Below, one piece after another: positions 1 through 10,989 of a stretch of 64,000 nucleotides of DNA. Made by a program: the position numbers and the translations under genes. Under the pieces are notes generated by a model. That model was given only the letters and a program-made list of their open reading frames with translations. It was not told where the DNA came from and did not search any database. Each line of letters begins with the position of its first letter. Positions within the stretch are counted from its first letter, which is position 1. This DNA is from Chrysoperla carnea (taxonomy: Eukaryota; Arthropoda; Insecta; Neuroptera; Chrysopidae). The stretch covers positions 21,026,001 to 21,090,000 of the forward strand of contig NC_058339.1 in NCBI RefSeq assembly GCF_905475395.1, given 5' to 3'.

Positions 1-3000
1 TTAATGTATCATATATATGATACATTCGTGGAAAGAAACGTGTTATGGTTAAATAATAAATATTGCTGCTATACATGTATAGTGACACTTCACCAAAGCT
101 GAATATTGTAACAAAATGATATTACATAACGACTATGTTAGTTTATTATTATCGCCTTGTCAACCAATAATCGTGGTTCTGTAATCTATACTAATAGAAA
201 GTACAAATACTAAAGTTACCGAATAAAAATAATTTATTAAATTTCATATTCAGTATTGGGTAAAAAAATTGATTAAATTTGTCATTCAATTCAGCGTTCC
301 TACCAAAAATTTCTTCCTAAAAATCGTAGAAAATGTGAAAATTCAAGTGTTTCGCGATGCAATAGAGACAGAACAGATGTAAATCAGATGTCATTGCAAA
401 ATTATCATTAAAAAATAGATAGAATTATAGTAAAACACGTTTTTAAAGCGGATTACGAATTATAAAATAATGAAATTTTGAAGCTGAAAGCATAATATAA
501 TAATGATAAAATAGATTCTTCAGTGCGGCTAATGCATATCCCCCATATAAATAATATATTTTGTGATAGCTATGTAAAACACATTATAAAGTTTAAACAA
601 ATTCTGAGAACTTAGCCTAATTTTGTAACTGAAAATCAATAGAGTTCATGAAAGTTCACATACATATACGATTCATTCAATAGCATAAACCTATACAATT
701 TATTTGTAGAACAGATAAAAAAGAGTTTTCTGGCTGTAGGTACAATTTTATAAGGAACATTTCTTACATTTAAACTTTTGGTCTATCTCTAACACTTTAC
801 AAGATGGGTCTTATGGACTCAAAATCCAATTGATTTAGGTTGCTCATTTACGAACTCGATTTCACTTTTTACGTCCTGAGCAACGCTGTAAAAATTTCAC
901 TTTGACATCTTGTTTCGTTTTTGAGTTATCGTCTTGTCAACCGGACAAACAGACGACCGGAAATAGACTAATTAGGTGATTTTATGAACATCTATATAAA
1001 AATTTTGTTCATAGCATCAATATTTTTAAGCGTTACAAACTTGGAAGGACTAAACCTAATATATCTTGATATATTTCATATACATGGTATAAAAATAGCT
1101 TAAACTGAAATAAGCGCGTTTTATTATATAGAGAATTTTTATTATCATTATTACGATATCGGAACGGATTTTATTTAATATTTTACAGACTTGGGAATAT
1201 CAAATTATTAAATAACATTTTATGCATGGCTGGAATAATTATCGTCTATTATTAAACTTTAATAAATAATAAGTATATTGATTATGTCAGATTGAAAGTG
1301 GGTGTAAATATTGTTTTTTTTTCTCTCTGATAAAATAGTTTCATTCGTTTGATAGGTTTTTGTATTTTTCTATAAACAGAAATTAAATATGTAAACACAC
1401 TAAAAACTTAAGAACCAAAAACTAACGCTAAAGTATTAAGGAATTGGTCGAAAAATTAATTCAAATAGACAATCAAGAATTACACTGTTTTTTAAGTTAA
1501 ATCAAAAGTTTTTTTCAGTGTTTTTTAGATTATAATTTGTTTTACCATTGATAAATAGTTTATGTAAATAATTATTATAAATAATATATTATATAATGAT
1601 CGATCAATAAAAACCTAAAATTAGCAAGTATATAATAAATGCCGCTGCTTTTAAACTAGTTAATAGTTATACAGCGATGGCCTTCTATACGATTGGATTA
1701 TAATACTCCTTCGAGTCCTTAGGCGTCCTACTAAATATTTGCAATGGCAGTCCTTCAATTAGAAGATTCTAATGTGAATGAGAGTTCCAACGAGGACACC
1801 GCTTCCATATTCTGACAAAAAGCTAAACAGAAGGTTTTATATTGACTATTGTGAATATCATTTTTCCTCGATGTCTTAAAATAGAACTATGATAACTGGT
1901 TTAAATTGATGGGCATTATAAAACGGTAGTAATTTACAACAATACTGTTCAAATGTATAATTGAACTGTCTAATAAAAAAGCCCATTCTTGTAATGGTTT
2001 AGATCATGCATGGGCGAGTTATTTGAAGTCGAAGTCACCATTGTTATAACTTTATTGTTTGACATAAACTTTACTGTGTATCTCTTTATCCAAGTCCGCA
2101 TTACTCTAAGAGGAGCAAGCGAGACGTGTATACGAATCTTCTACCTATCTCAGTTTCTCTAATAGTTAATTCTCTAAAAAATGTTATCTCTCTGTCTTAC
2201 TCGTATTTTAGGTTGTCGCTGGTTAGGTTGACACTATCTTACTCGTATTTTAAGTGAGGAGTCCGAGGGACTTCTCTAAGTTACATTTGCCCATGCCTGT
2301 ATTTGAATAAAAGAACTTCTGTCGATAATAAAAACATAATCCATTACTACCCACTTAAAATCATTATTTATACGTCATAAAAATCGTACATAATATCATA
2401 AATATGCAATATACTGTACAAATATGATTTGTTAAGTGACTTTCCATGCAATTGACGTTGCTAATTTGTTAGGTTTCCATACACAATTTAAGATTCTAAT
2501 AAGAAAAAAAAATCAATTTTATGTGAAGCATATCGAATTCGCCATTTATTTATTTTTTTTTATTATTATATTTTCATTCATTGTATATATTTTCAATTAT
2601 ATTTGTAATTATTATAGATGCATATGCCTCAATTGTAGAATTTATTACAGATAAATGCATATACGCAATTCTTTATACTTACGTATAATTTGACAATGAA
2701 TCACGTGTTTACCTAACCAAGGAGACAGTTACTCTAAGATCGATTTTCACAGCGGCTAACAAGCGTTTTATCAGTTTAAAAAAATTTTGATTTTATCATA
2801 AAAAATATTATGTTTTTTTGAAATCAATTCTCTCTTTACTTTCCTTATTTGTATAATAATAAATATAGCAACTAGTTTTTTGATATAACTATAGGTAAGA
2901 ATGTAGGACCAGTGTAGATATTGAGTCAATTCATTTTAGTAATAATGACAGAATGAAAAGCCTAAGTTAAGTTGCGTCCACAATAGTTAGGAACTTTCCA

Positions 3001-3165
3001 GATTTTAAATCCAAAGAAACACATGATAGCAGTGGAGTAAAATTGCACTCAGGGCCAATTATTATCTTTAATTTATTATTATAATACATAAAGGTCTTGG
3101 CATTGTTAGTTTATTGCAAAGTAAGCATAATATATAACTAATTTTTGTTTCTTTATTTGTTACAG
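1..3165. other. Non-coding A/T-rich flank upstream of the tob coding exon
   Basis: No convincing coding sequence is seen. The stretch ends with a pyrimidine-rich splice acceptor (TTTGTTACAG at 3156-3165), so it includes an intron of tob and possibly one or more unrecognised 5' UTR exons. A copy of a dispersed repeat lies at about 718-1100. Otherwise the sequence is simple A/T-rich DNA. Confidence 0.6.
718..1100 (+). repeat. Dispersed repeat family A, diverged copy
   Basis: The copy shares with 52918-53465 a series of blocks in the same order: an 'acatttaaacttt..ctatctctaac' block, 'actcgat/gtcac..tttttacgtcct', 'gctgtaaaaatttca', 'tttttgagttatcg', and 'aagcgttacaaactt', ending in 'ggtataaaaa'. 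It is more diverged than the copy at 53 kb. No coding potential is visible. Confidence 0.75.
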
Positions 3166-3343
3166 ATAAGAAATATTAAAAGAATCGACAACGACCACTT
3201 CCTGCACCAATTTCACCGTGTCAAAAATAAACGGCTTCACCATACAGTCCATACAATCAACAAAAATTCTACCCCCGTCGGCATATGACTTTATAATTCA
3301 AAGAACAAACGAACTATCGATACAAAACCATAAGAAACCAAAG

Positions 3344-4870
3344 ATGCATATAGAAGTACAAGTCGCATTAAATTTTGTAATTTCATATTTATATAATAAA
3401 TTACCAAGGCGGCGTGTGAATATATTCGGTGAGGAATTGGAAAAAGCATTAAAAGACAAATTTAAAGGGCATTGGTATCCAGAAAAGCCATTCAAAGGAT
3501 CAGCATTTCGTTGTTTGAAAACCGGTGATCCAGTCGATCCAGTATTAGAACGTGCAGCTAAAGAAAGTGGTGTGCCAATACAGGATGTTTTAGAAAATTT
3601 ACCACAAGAGTTAGCTGTTTGGGTTGATCCAGGTGAAGTGAGTTATCGTATTGGTGAAAAAGGTGCAGTTAAAGTTTTATTTAGTGAATCGGCGGATCCT
3701 CAAGATGAAACATCTGCTGATCGTGAGGTGACTAAAACATTTAACCCTGAAGCTCAATGTTTCCGGCCAATTGATGCGGTTGGTTGTAGTCTAAGCGGGC
3801 TTAGTCTATCACCAAAATCGAATACACCATTCAATCAAGCTGGACCTGTTGGTCCAACTCAATTGATATCGACCGTGTCAACGAGTGCAGCTGGTAATTT
3901 ACCGAATGGTGTTACTGGACATCTTGCAACATCTTCGTCTGCACCATCACCAACATCACTCAATACATCATTCAAAGGGTCACCTAGTCCTGTACCAGCA
4001 TTCATACCAAGAACTACACAACCGTTAACCTTTACAACTGCCACGTTTGCACAAACCAAATTTGGCAGCACCAAACTTAAAACAAGCAGTAAACGTGCCA
4101 ACAGGTATGTATTTATTTCCATAGAATACTATAACCTGATCGGATTTAAGCAAAAGGTCCCTGCAAAAATACGCAATCTGTGCAGGAATAGATGAGAAAT
4201 TTTGAGAAGTTCTTTTTAAACTAAACCAAAAAGTTTATTCTGTATGACTAAATATCATTATTATTGGCATTCGGCCCTTTCCTTCTTCTTGAGACTGAAT
4301 TCTTGCTTCAATTTATTCTTTTTTTTACCTCAGAATTCGATCAAGCCATGTACTAATTACCAAATATTTGTTTTCAGAATGTCACCTACAGAATTTTCAA
4401 ATTATATTAAGCAAAGAGCAATGCAACAACAAATACATCATCATCACCATCACCAACATCATCCTCAAGGTGGCATTGCTCCATCTCAAACATCACCAGG
4501 AGGCCGTTCATTATCTCCATTGTCAGGTGGACATCAAACAAACGATCCATCTGCATACTTCTTCCAACCTGGTCCATATCATCCACAATTCCCACATCGT
4601 AACATGTTTGATTCAACACCTAATAATCAGTATATGCCTGAAATGTATTCGAATAATTCTAAATTTCCATCTTCGTACCTGGAACCAAGTATTGGCCAAC
4701 AGTTCTATGCTGGTATCAATGGCTCACCAGTTGGAGTTAATACACCATCAAACAACACCAACAATGGTCAACAAGACAGTAAACTCCTTGACGGTTTGAA
4801 TAACTTTAGTTTGGGCAGTGTCGGCTCGTATCCAGCCAATCAATATCAACATTTACTTGTTGCAAATTAG
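3344..4870 (+). CDS. Tob: Tob, anti-proliferative BTG/Tob family protein
   Basis: Tob proteins bind the Caf1/CCR4-NOT deadenylase and repress growth by promoting mRNA deadenylation. Coding exons are 3344-4104 (donor ACAG|GTATGT) and 4378-4870 (acceptor TTTTCAG|A). The junction splits an Arg codon (AG|A), giving 417 residues. The ATG at 3344 is chosen because an in-frame TAA lies at 3167-3169, just inside the exon acceptor at 3165, and the conserved domain starts at this Met. The BTG domain fills about residues 1-115. Box A is about 15-57, with [18 protein letters not shown] and [14 protein letters not shown]. Box B is about 86-105, with [20 protein letters not shown]. The rest is low-complexity Ser/Pro/Asn/Gln-rich tail. 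Exon 2 holds the conserved-looking [13 protein letters not shown] segment followed by a His-rich run. The length lies between vertebrate Tob1 and the longer fly protein. Identity is very secure; 5' UTR exons are not located. Confidence 0.97.
4105..4377 (+). other. Intron of tob
   Basis: This 273-bp intron has donor GTATGT at 4105 and acceptor TTTTCAG ending at 4377. The exon 1 reading frame stays open into the intron for about 90 bases, to a stop at 4193-4195. Retention would truncate the protein after the BTG domain and part of the tail. The conserved [13 protein letters not shown] segment in exon 2 supports splicing. Confidence 0.9.
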
Positions 4871-7800
4871 TTCTGATGCTATTAGGTAATTGTCAAGTGC
4901 ACGCCTAGCACATTTTACCGGATCAACATTTTCCTTCTCCCTCATATAATTTCTGCTCCTAGACAGTCAACTGACAACAAACAACAGACAAACATCTTCC
5001 ATGGGCGCAAATACTTACTAGCTGCTAACACAAACAAAACTGACTTCTCAGGAGTACTGGATCGCGTTGTACTCAATATATACTGTTTGTTAAGTTATTT
5101 ATTAAATCAATTTTTTAACCTACCAAATTGTTTTCTTAATGCATGAAGAATGAATTTATTATCTCTATCTCAAACACAAATTGATTTTTATTGAAATTCA
5201 TTTACTGTTTGAGACAGTCCTAAGAAATCATTCTAAAAGTATCATTCAAACATAAAACCCTGTTCTTAATTCTGGGAATGTTTCTACGTTTATTTGTCAC
5301 GCATTCAATTGCATTTGTTTTGTTTCAAAATGACACCATTTAAAAAAAAAAACATAACCAAACAAAAATGCACTTTATGTTTGCTATCTTTGCGCATCAT
5401 CACATCTTAATGGCTGGTTGAAATTATGTTCTGAAAATTAATTTACATTCTCAGCAGCAGGAACATGTGATATACATTCAAGAAATTACATCTGTTCATG
5501 TAAATTAATGTATCATTAATAAAACGTTAATGCTACATTGATACCAAGACAATGCAACGTCATACACCCAATCAAAACAAAAAAAATTGCTTACCAAATA
5601 TCAAGATCTTAAAATTCGAAATTTTTCGGTGTGTGATGGCCATTTTTGTCTACTTAAATAAAATTTATAAATAAAAATAATTATTAATTATCTTTCATCT
5701 GAGGTGATTTTTTATACATTAGATAAATTTTGTATATTATTTTTTCACGGGCTTTACTAGTATATTATATATATTAGCGACAAATTTATACTATATTCGA
5801 AAAGTAATTAAAAAAAAAACTCGATATAATAAAAATAAATAGAATTTTATAGAAGAATTTTTTTATTTTGTACATAAAAAAGAATATTTAATATTATTAT
5901 TATTAATTATTATATAAAAAAAAAAGTAAAAAAATAAAACAAAACTAATATTTAAATTTTTGTAACAATTTTTTTTATTGTGTATATGTATATCTCACGA
6001 AGTGTTTCTAGTCCCAATAATTATTTATATAAAAAAATCAATTTTTTTATTCAATTTTTCATGCAATATATTAAATATTATTAATTATTATTTTTTTTAA
6101 ATTAAGCCAATAATTAAACTGAAACAAATCAAATATTTTTTTCTTTCACAATAGTTAAAAATTTCACGAAACAATTTTATATTTTTATCTTCTAAATTGT
6201 TTCAGTTTAATTTGAATTTTTTTAAATTAAAAATCTGTTTTTTTTATTAAAAACCAAAAAACCAAAAATTTTCTATACATTGGCATATCACTAGTGATGT
6301 TTTAGTAAAAAAAAAAAAAGTGATTTGTTACGTTAATATATGAGCAGGTTATATAGTTTCTAATATAGCTTTATGATACAATATTTATAATATATTAATA
6401 ATTAAAAAAAAAAATATTTATATAAAACAAATAATAAAATAAAAAAACGTAACCAATCGGGGAGCGCACTTCGTCGATACTTTTTATACCTTTTTGCTAT
6501 TTTATAATCTTGAGACTTTTAAAAAAAAAAGCGAAGCGGGTTCATTCGTTTTGTGTCGTTAGAAACATAAATATTTTAGTTTAAATTCGTAGACTGAATT
6601 TATTAAAAAAAAAATACAAACAATAGCCAATCTGCTAATTTTGGTCTTATTTCTATAATTTATATTTTAGTACCATTTTTTTATTTATGTTAAGGATCTA
6701 AATTGGCAGAAAATTATTTTTAAAAACAGGTTTCAAGTATTTTCAACTGCATACATGTTAATCGACAACGTTAACTTAGCACTATCTCAATTATTTAATA
6801 ATTTTTTGTATGAAAATGTTTTTATATAATTTGGAACAAAACTATATATTCTTTAGGTTTAACTGCCTCAAAATAATCCGTCAAAAACAATGTATTTAAA
6901 AAATGAAACAAAAATTATATAAAAACATTTTACAAAAAAAAAAAAAAAAGATTTTTGAAAATATTAAAATGATACGTATCACCTGTGGTAGCTAAAAAGT
7001 ACCTGCTATATAAAAAAATGACCCAAATAATTGAACATCATGATGTATAAAAAAAAAAGCGCACTGTATAAAAAAAATGACTGCTAGGAGTCAATAAAAA
7101 TTAGCAGAATCTGCGCTTTAAAATTTAAATTTAAAAAAAAACTACCTACCTAAACTACCTAAATACAATATTCATTAAAAAAAAGATTTTAGATTTTAAG
7201 AATAAAAAATAATTAATAAAATTTTAGATGTGATTATAATATATAATATATATTTTTTATTATTGAAAATAATTATAGTTTTTGATGGAAAAACAGGCGT
7301 CAGGGCCACAACTTGTAGTGAAGTATAATATTTAAGTAGGGATAAATGTATTTTCAAAAAAAGTAATAATTCTTATCTATGTATTTCATTGGATAAAACA
7401 CTTTTGGAAAGTATTTTGGCGGGAAAAATAAAACGTCTAATAATATTTAAATTCAATACGTATAGAGTCAATTACTTCAAAATTCTCAAACTTTATCCAA
7501 AAAAACAAAGTATGGAATTATTATTCTTTTTTTAATAAACTATGATGACACCATCTCAAATTGAAACAGTCAGTATTGTTCTATGTCGTTGTGTCATTTT
7601 TTACAATCCGGCGGATAAACAAATCTTAAACTTAAAATAAAATGGAATGTCAAAAATATTGAATGAAAAAATATTTGTATGCATGATCCGAAAATGTGCT
7701 AGGCTTTCTGTGAAATATATCCGTCGGATTATTCATTTTTTTTATATTAGTCGCTTATTATTTAAAAAAAATTTTTGTAGATAAAAAAATACCTTTTTTA

Positions 7801-8166
7801 TTATATAAATATATTCATATTTTTTCTAACACAGCATAATAAATATATAATTTCAATTAATTGTTTTTAAAAGATACTTTTTTTTAAATAATGACTAGAT
7901 TGAAGCTTTGATTGAATTATATATTGTATTATTATTATTATTATAATGAATTTTGTTACTACTTTTATTTTATTTTTTCACCGTTGATATATGGATTTTT
8001 ATTAAATGTATTTTATAAAGCATTGTTGATTTTTATTGAATATATATATTTTGTTAAATAATTCATTAATTTGTGTTTTATTTTATTTTTATTATTCATT
8101 CAAATTAAGTTCAATGAAATTGTTAGTCAGATTCATGTTGATTAAAGATAAAATCGATCACAAGAG
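4871..8166 (+). other. Probable long tob 3' UTR and extremely A/T-rich 3' flank
   Basis: The first few hundred bases after the stop are mixed sequence. From about 5590 the composition becomes almost pure A/T, with dozens of poly(A) and poly(T) runs and many AATAAA-like hexamers (for example near 5658 and 5690). The true poly(A) site cannot be chosen from sequence. Vertebrate Tob mRNAs have long 3' UTRs, so some of this is probably transcribed. No gene is visible. Confidence 0.45.
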
Positions 8167-8524
8167 ATGGACTTGAGAGAATTAATGAAACTCTGTGCGA
8201 CGTTTCGAATCCTGTTTATTCTTTATCAAGCACTAGAATTAAAAATAACATTAGTAATAAGTGGAAAATTAATATAAATTTCAAACTAAATTAAATTAAA
8301 CTAACCTTAAAGTTTTTGTCGTATTAGTAATTAAATATTTTATTTGAACTACTACGATTTGAAAACTCAGGTTAGTTTAATTTCAGTTTGTTTGAAATTG
8401 ATTTTAATAGTCCCCTTTAAATTAAGTAAATTACTGTATATTCAATATTGCTATTTTCGTTTATAATTCCAGAGCTTGATGAAGAATCAATCAGATTCGA
8501 AACGTCGCTCATTTTGCAGTCCAC
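8167..8524. repeat. Large imperfect palindrome with two hammerhead-like motifs
   Basis: The left arm starts near 'tggact' (8168) and the right arm ends at 'agtcca' (8523). Matching inverted blocks lie at 8197-8240 versus 8467-8508 (outer) and about 8276-8310 versus 8368-8398 (inner). Each outer arm carries a cttgat-(a/g)-aag...ttcGAAACgtcgc motif, the right one on the + strand at 8475-8508 and the left one on the - strand at 8230-8197. In each, a short hairpin precedes GAAAC. This is probably a foldback or terminal piece of a mobile element. Confidence 0.65.
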
Positions 8525-10540
8525 CTACCGCGATTTACATTCAATTAAATTTAAAGTGTATGTAACTTAATCTGAATGGACTTTTTTTTCATTTCAGTTA
8601 TTATTTTCTTTTCTTTATTATTTTTGGAATACTTTTAAAAAAGATATCCCCAGACGATATAAACGTATTTCATTCTCAATAATATAATGTGATATGTAAG
8701 TTATCTGAATTTGTTTTTAAGTCTAAGTTTTGTGTAATATATTTTAAACTTGAATATTAAGCCCCTTTTTTATATTGAAAAAAAAAATTACTGCAGGGCA
8801 GTGTTGAACTCATTTAAAAAATAATGATCTTGATATATTATTATTGATTGGGCAGTTTGATTACTAATTAATATTTAAAAGTACCTGAAAATCAAATAAT
8901 TATTTTGAGATTATAAAACATTTGGGAGCATTAAATAAAATAAATACATAAATAGCACTCCAAACTTATCATCAAATTTGTTTATATATGAAAAACTTAT
9001 CGTAAAATTTTATCATCTATTTGCATGAAATTTTGAATTATATTTTTAAATGCAAACATAGTTTATGATTCGTTTGATCGAGTCCAAGGTTATAATCTTT
9101 ACGGATATTATTTCTTACTGCATTTAATTATTATTTTATTTATTAATTAATTAAATTTCCATAAAAATTCATTGGAAAATGTTTATGTAAAATATAAATT
9201 CAAAAATATTGATAAAATAATAATTTAACCACTACTTACTCACCCAAAACTTTTATTTTTTAATAAAGGGCAGATACATATATCCGGCCTACTTGCTCAA
9301 AATATTAATGCAGTAATTTTGGACTAAAAAAATGTTATATAGGACAAGGACATTGTAGTTGGTAAGGAATAACGTCTGTTTAGTGTTATAAACCTTGAAA
9401 TCCAATCTAAGATCTAATTTAAATTCTGTGAATCAATGTTTGAAAATGAATTAAATGAAGAACGTGGTAGAATTTCACTGTGATCTACCATCCGTTTGTA
9501 AATAATTGATCAGTGATTCTAAGTCATAAATTTTTGCAACGATTCTTCCAAAAATCAAAATTAATAGTTAAGTAACATTTTTGGTTGATGAAAACTGAAA
9601 ACAAACTAATTCGACGTTCGTCAATATGTTTATAACCGATTTATTTACAAAATTGGTGGCAATGACACACGACGAAAATATTACAAATGACTTATCTATG
9701 TTTGGATTTACGACAGTCAAATTGAAATTTGTTAGATTCGGATCCGTCTCAATCTCAAATATGCATAGAAAAATTACGTACGTTCAGTATTCGATAATGA
9801 CTATATAAACATAAAACTTATACATATATAGCAGATATGTTATACAAGTTGCATATTATACTACTAAATTGTGTTAATTTATTGGTATTTTTCCAGAGAC
9901 ATACAAAATAATATTATTATTAATTGAATACAATAATTAAATAAGTAATTAATATTTTAAAAAAATTTGTTAAGATAGAAACAATCTTGTATTGTGGATA
10001 CTAAAAACAAGAATAGGATTTTATTTACGACAATGTGGACACTTGCACTAGTTAATTTCATTTAATAAATGCAGTGTTCAAAATGTATTTTTATTCGTTG
10101 TACACTTAAAGTAAACAAAAATTGAACCAATATTGAATAATTTTTTACTGGGAATTTTAATTTAGTTAGACAATCATTATTTAAGTTATTGTTTTTGATG
10201 CCGGTAAGATATTTCGTCTCTTTTTTCTTCGATTTCGAAGTTTAAGACTTTGTGTACGTTGACACACGACAAACACACTATAATAGTCAATACAATTGAA
10301 TTAAATTATTCGAAAAAAGAGGAGAAAGTTTCAGAATTATACTTTTATAAAATTAGAAAATATTAACCCACTGTAAAATTTTAATCTAGAATGATGTGCA
10401 AATTATTTTCACGTGATTAAAGGCATAGCAATAAAAGTATAATCGAAAAAGTTAGAAGAATATATTCTGAAAGAAGACTTCTTATATTAAAAATAAACTT
10501 CAAACAAAAGAGCTCAAACGAATGTGCTTTAGACTAAACG
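8525..10540. other. Intergenic A/T-rich DNA
   Basis: No supportable gene, RNA or intact mobile element is seen. The only longer reading frame (9626-9808) is short and matches no family I recognise. Confidence 0.5.
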
Positions 10541-10658
10541 ACTGAAATAAAACTTCTTTAGCTCCTATCTTTTGGTGTAAATACTTGTTACAAATAAAAT
10601 AGAATATTATTTATAAGATTATTAAGTAATAAAAACAAAACAAAAATTTAATACACAT

Positions 10659-10726
10659 GAGCTGGTTTGGAACGCTGGTCTCCGGTTATTGGAGTCCAGT
10701 GTTCTGCCACTAAGCTACTGGGCCTC
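10659..10726 (-). ncRNA. tRNA-like sequence, probable SINE head or tRNA pseudogene
   Basis: On the - strand there is a good A box (TAGCTTAGTGG, complement of 10708-10718) and a decayed B box (GTTCCAAACC, complement of 10664-10673) at tRNA-like spacing. Between them is an anticodon-arm-like hairpin, CTGG...CCGG, around ACTCCAATAA. The T arm does not form a canonical 5-bp stem and the acceptor stem does not close, so this is not a functional tRNA gene. A pol III promoter remnant of a SINE is the best reading. Confidence 0.6.
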
Positions 10727-10782
10727 TGTATAATTGTATAATATTTTATATACTTACAGTATGACATGATTCTTATGTTGTT

Positions 10783-10908
10783 CTTCTATCTTCACTAACA
10801 TATATCTTGCTCTCAACTTGACCACACTTTTCGTAACAAGCTTGATCTCTTTCTATCTTCACTAACTTATTCCTCTCAACTTAATCACACTTTTCGTAAC
10901 AAGCTTGA
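10783..10908. repeat. Tandem duplication of about 63 bp
   Basis: Two adjacent copies share ttctatcttcactaac, then ctctcaactt(g/a)a(c/t)cacac and ttttcgtaacaagcttgatc. A third partial copy of the 'cgtaaca..tgatca' end follows up to about 10936. Confidence 0.8.
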
Positions 10909-10989
10909 TCACACATTTTCGTAACATTCTGATCATACATTCACCAGTTTACTCCTCAAGTCAAGCGTGCTTAAAGAAGTTTTATTTCA

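Larger units (their letters stand above)
10543..10989. mobile_element. Non-autonomous element with terminal inverted repeats
   Basis: An 18-20 bp inverted repeat, tgaaataaaacttcttta, occurs at 10543-10560 and as its reverse complement at about 10970-10989. Between the arms lie a tRNA-like sequence (10659-10726, - strand) and a roughly 63-bp tandem duplication (10783-10908). No transposase is present. The superfamily is unknown and no target-site duplication was found. Confidence 0.55.

Noticed and set aside
3218..3343. Upstream GTG-initiated extension of Tob
   Set aside because: GTG starts are not expected in insect genes. An in-frame TAA lies at 3167-3169 and the conserved BTG domain begins at the ATG at 3344.
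4368..4799. Overlapping second frame over tob exon 2 (His/Ile-rich)
   Set aside because: It is a shadow of the real reading frame; its repetitive content comes from the CAT/CAC-rich coding sequence.
10659..10726. Functional tRNA gene (Trp-like CCA anticodon)
   Set aside because: The T arm and acceptor stem do not pair properly and the B box is decayed; it fits a SINE head or pseudogene better.
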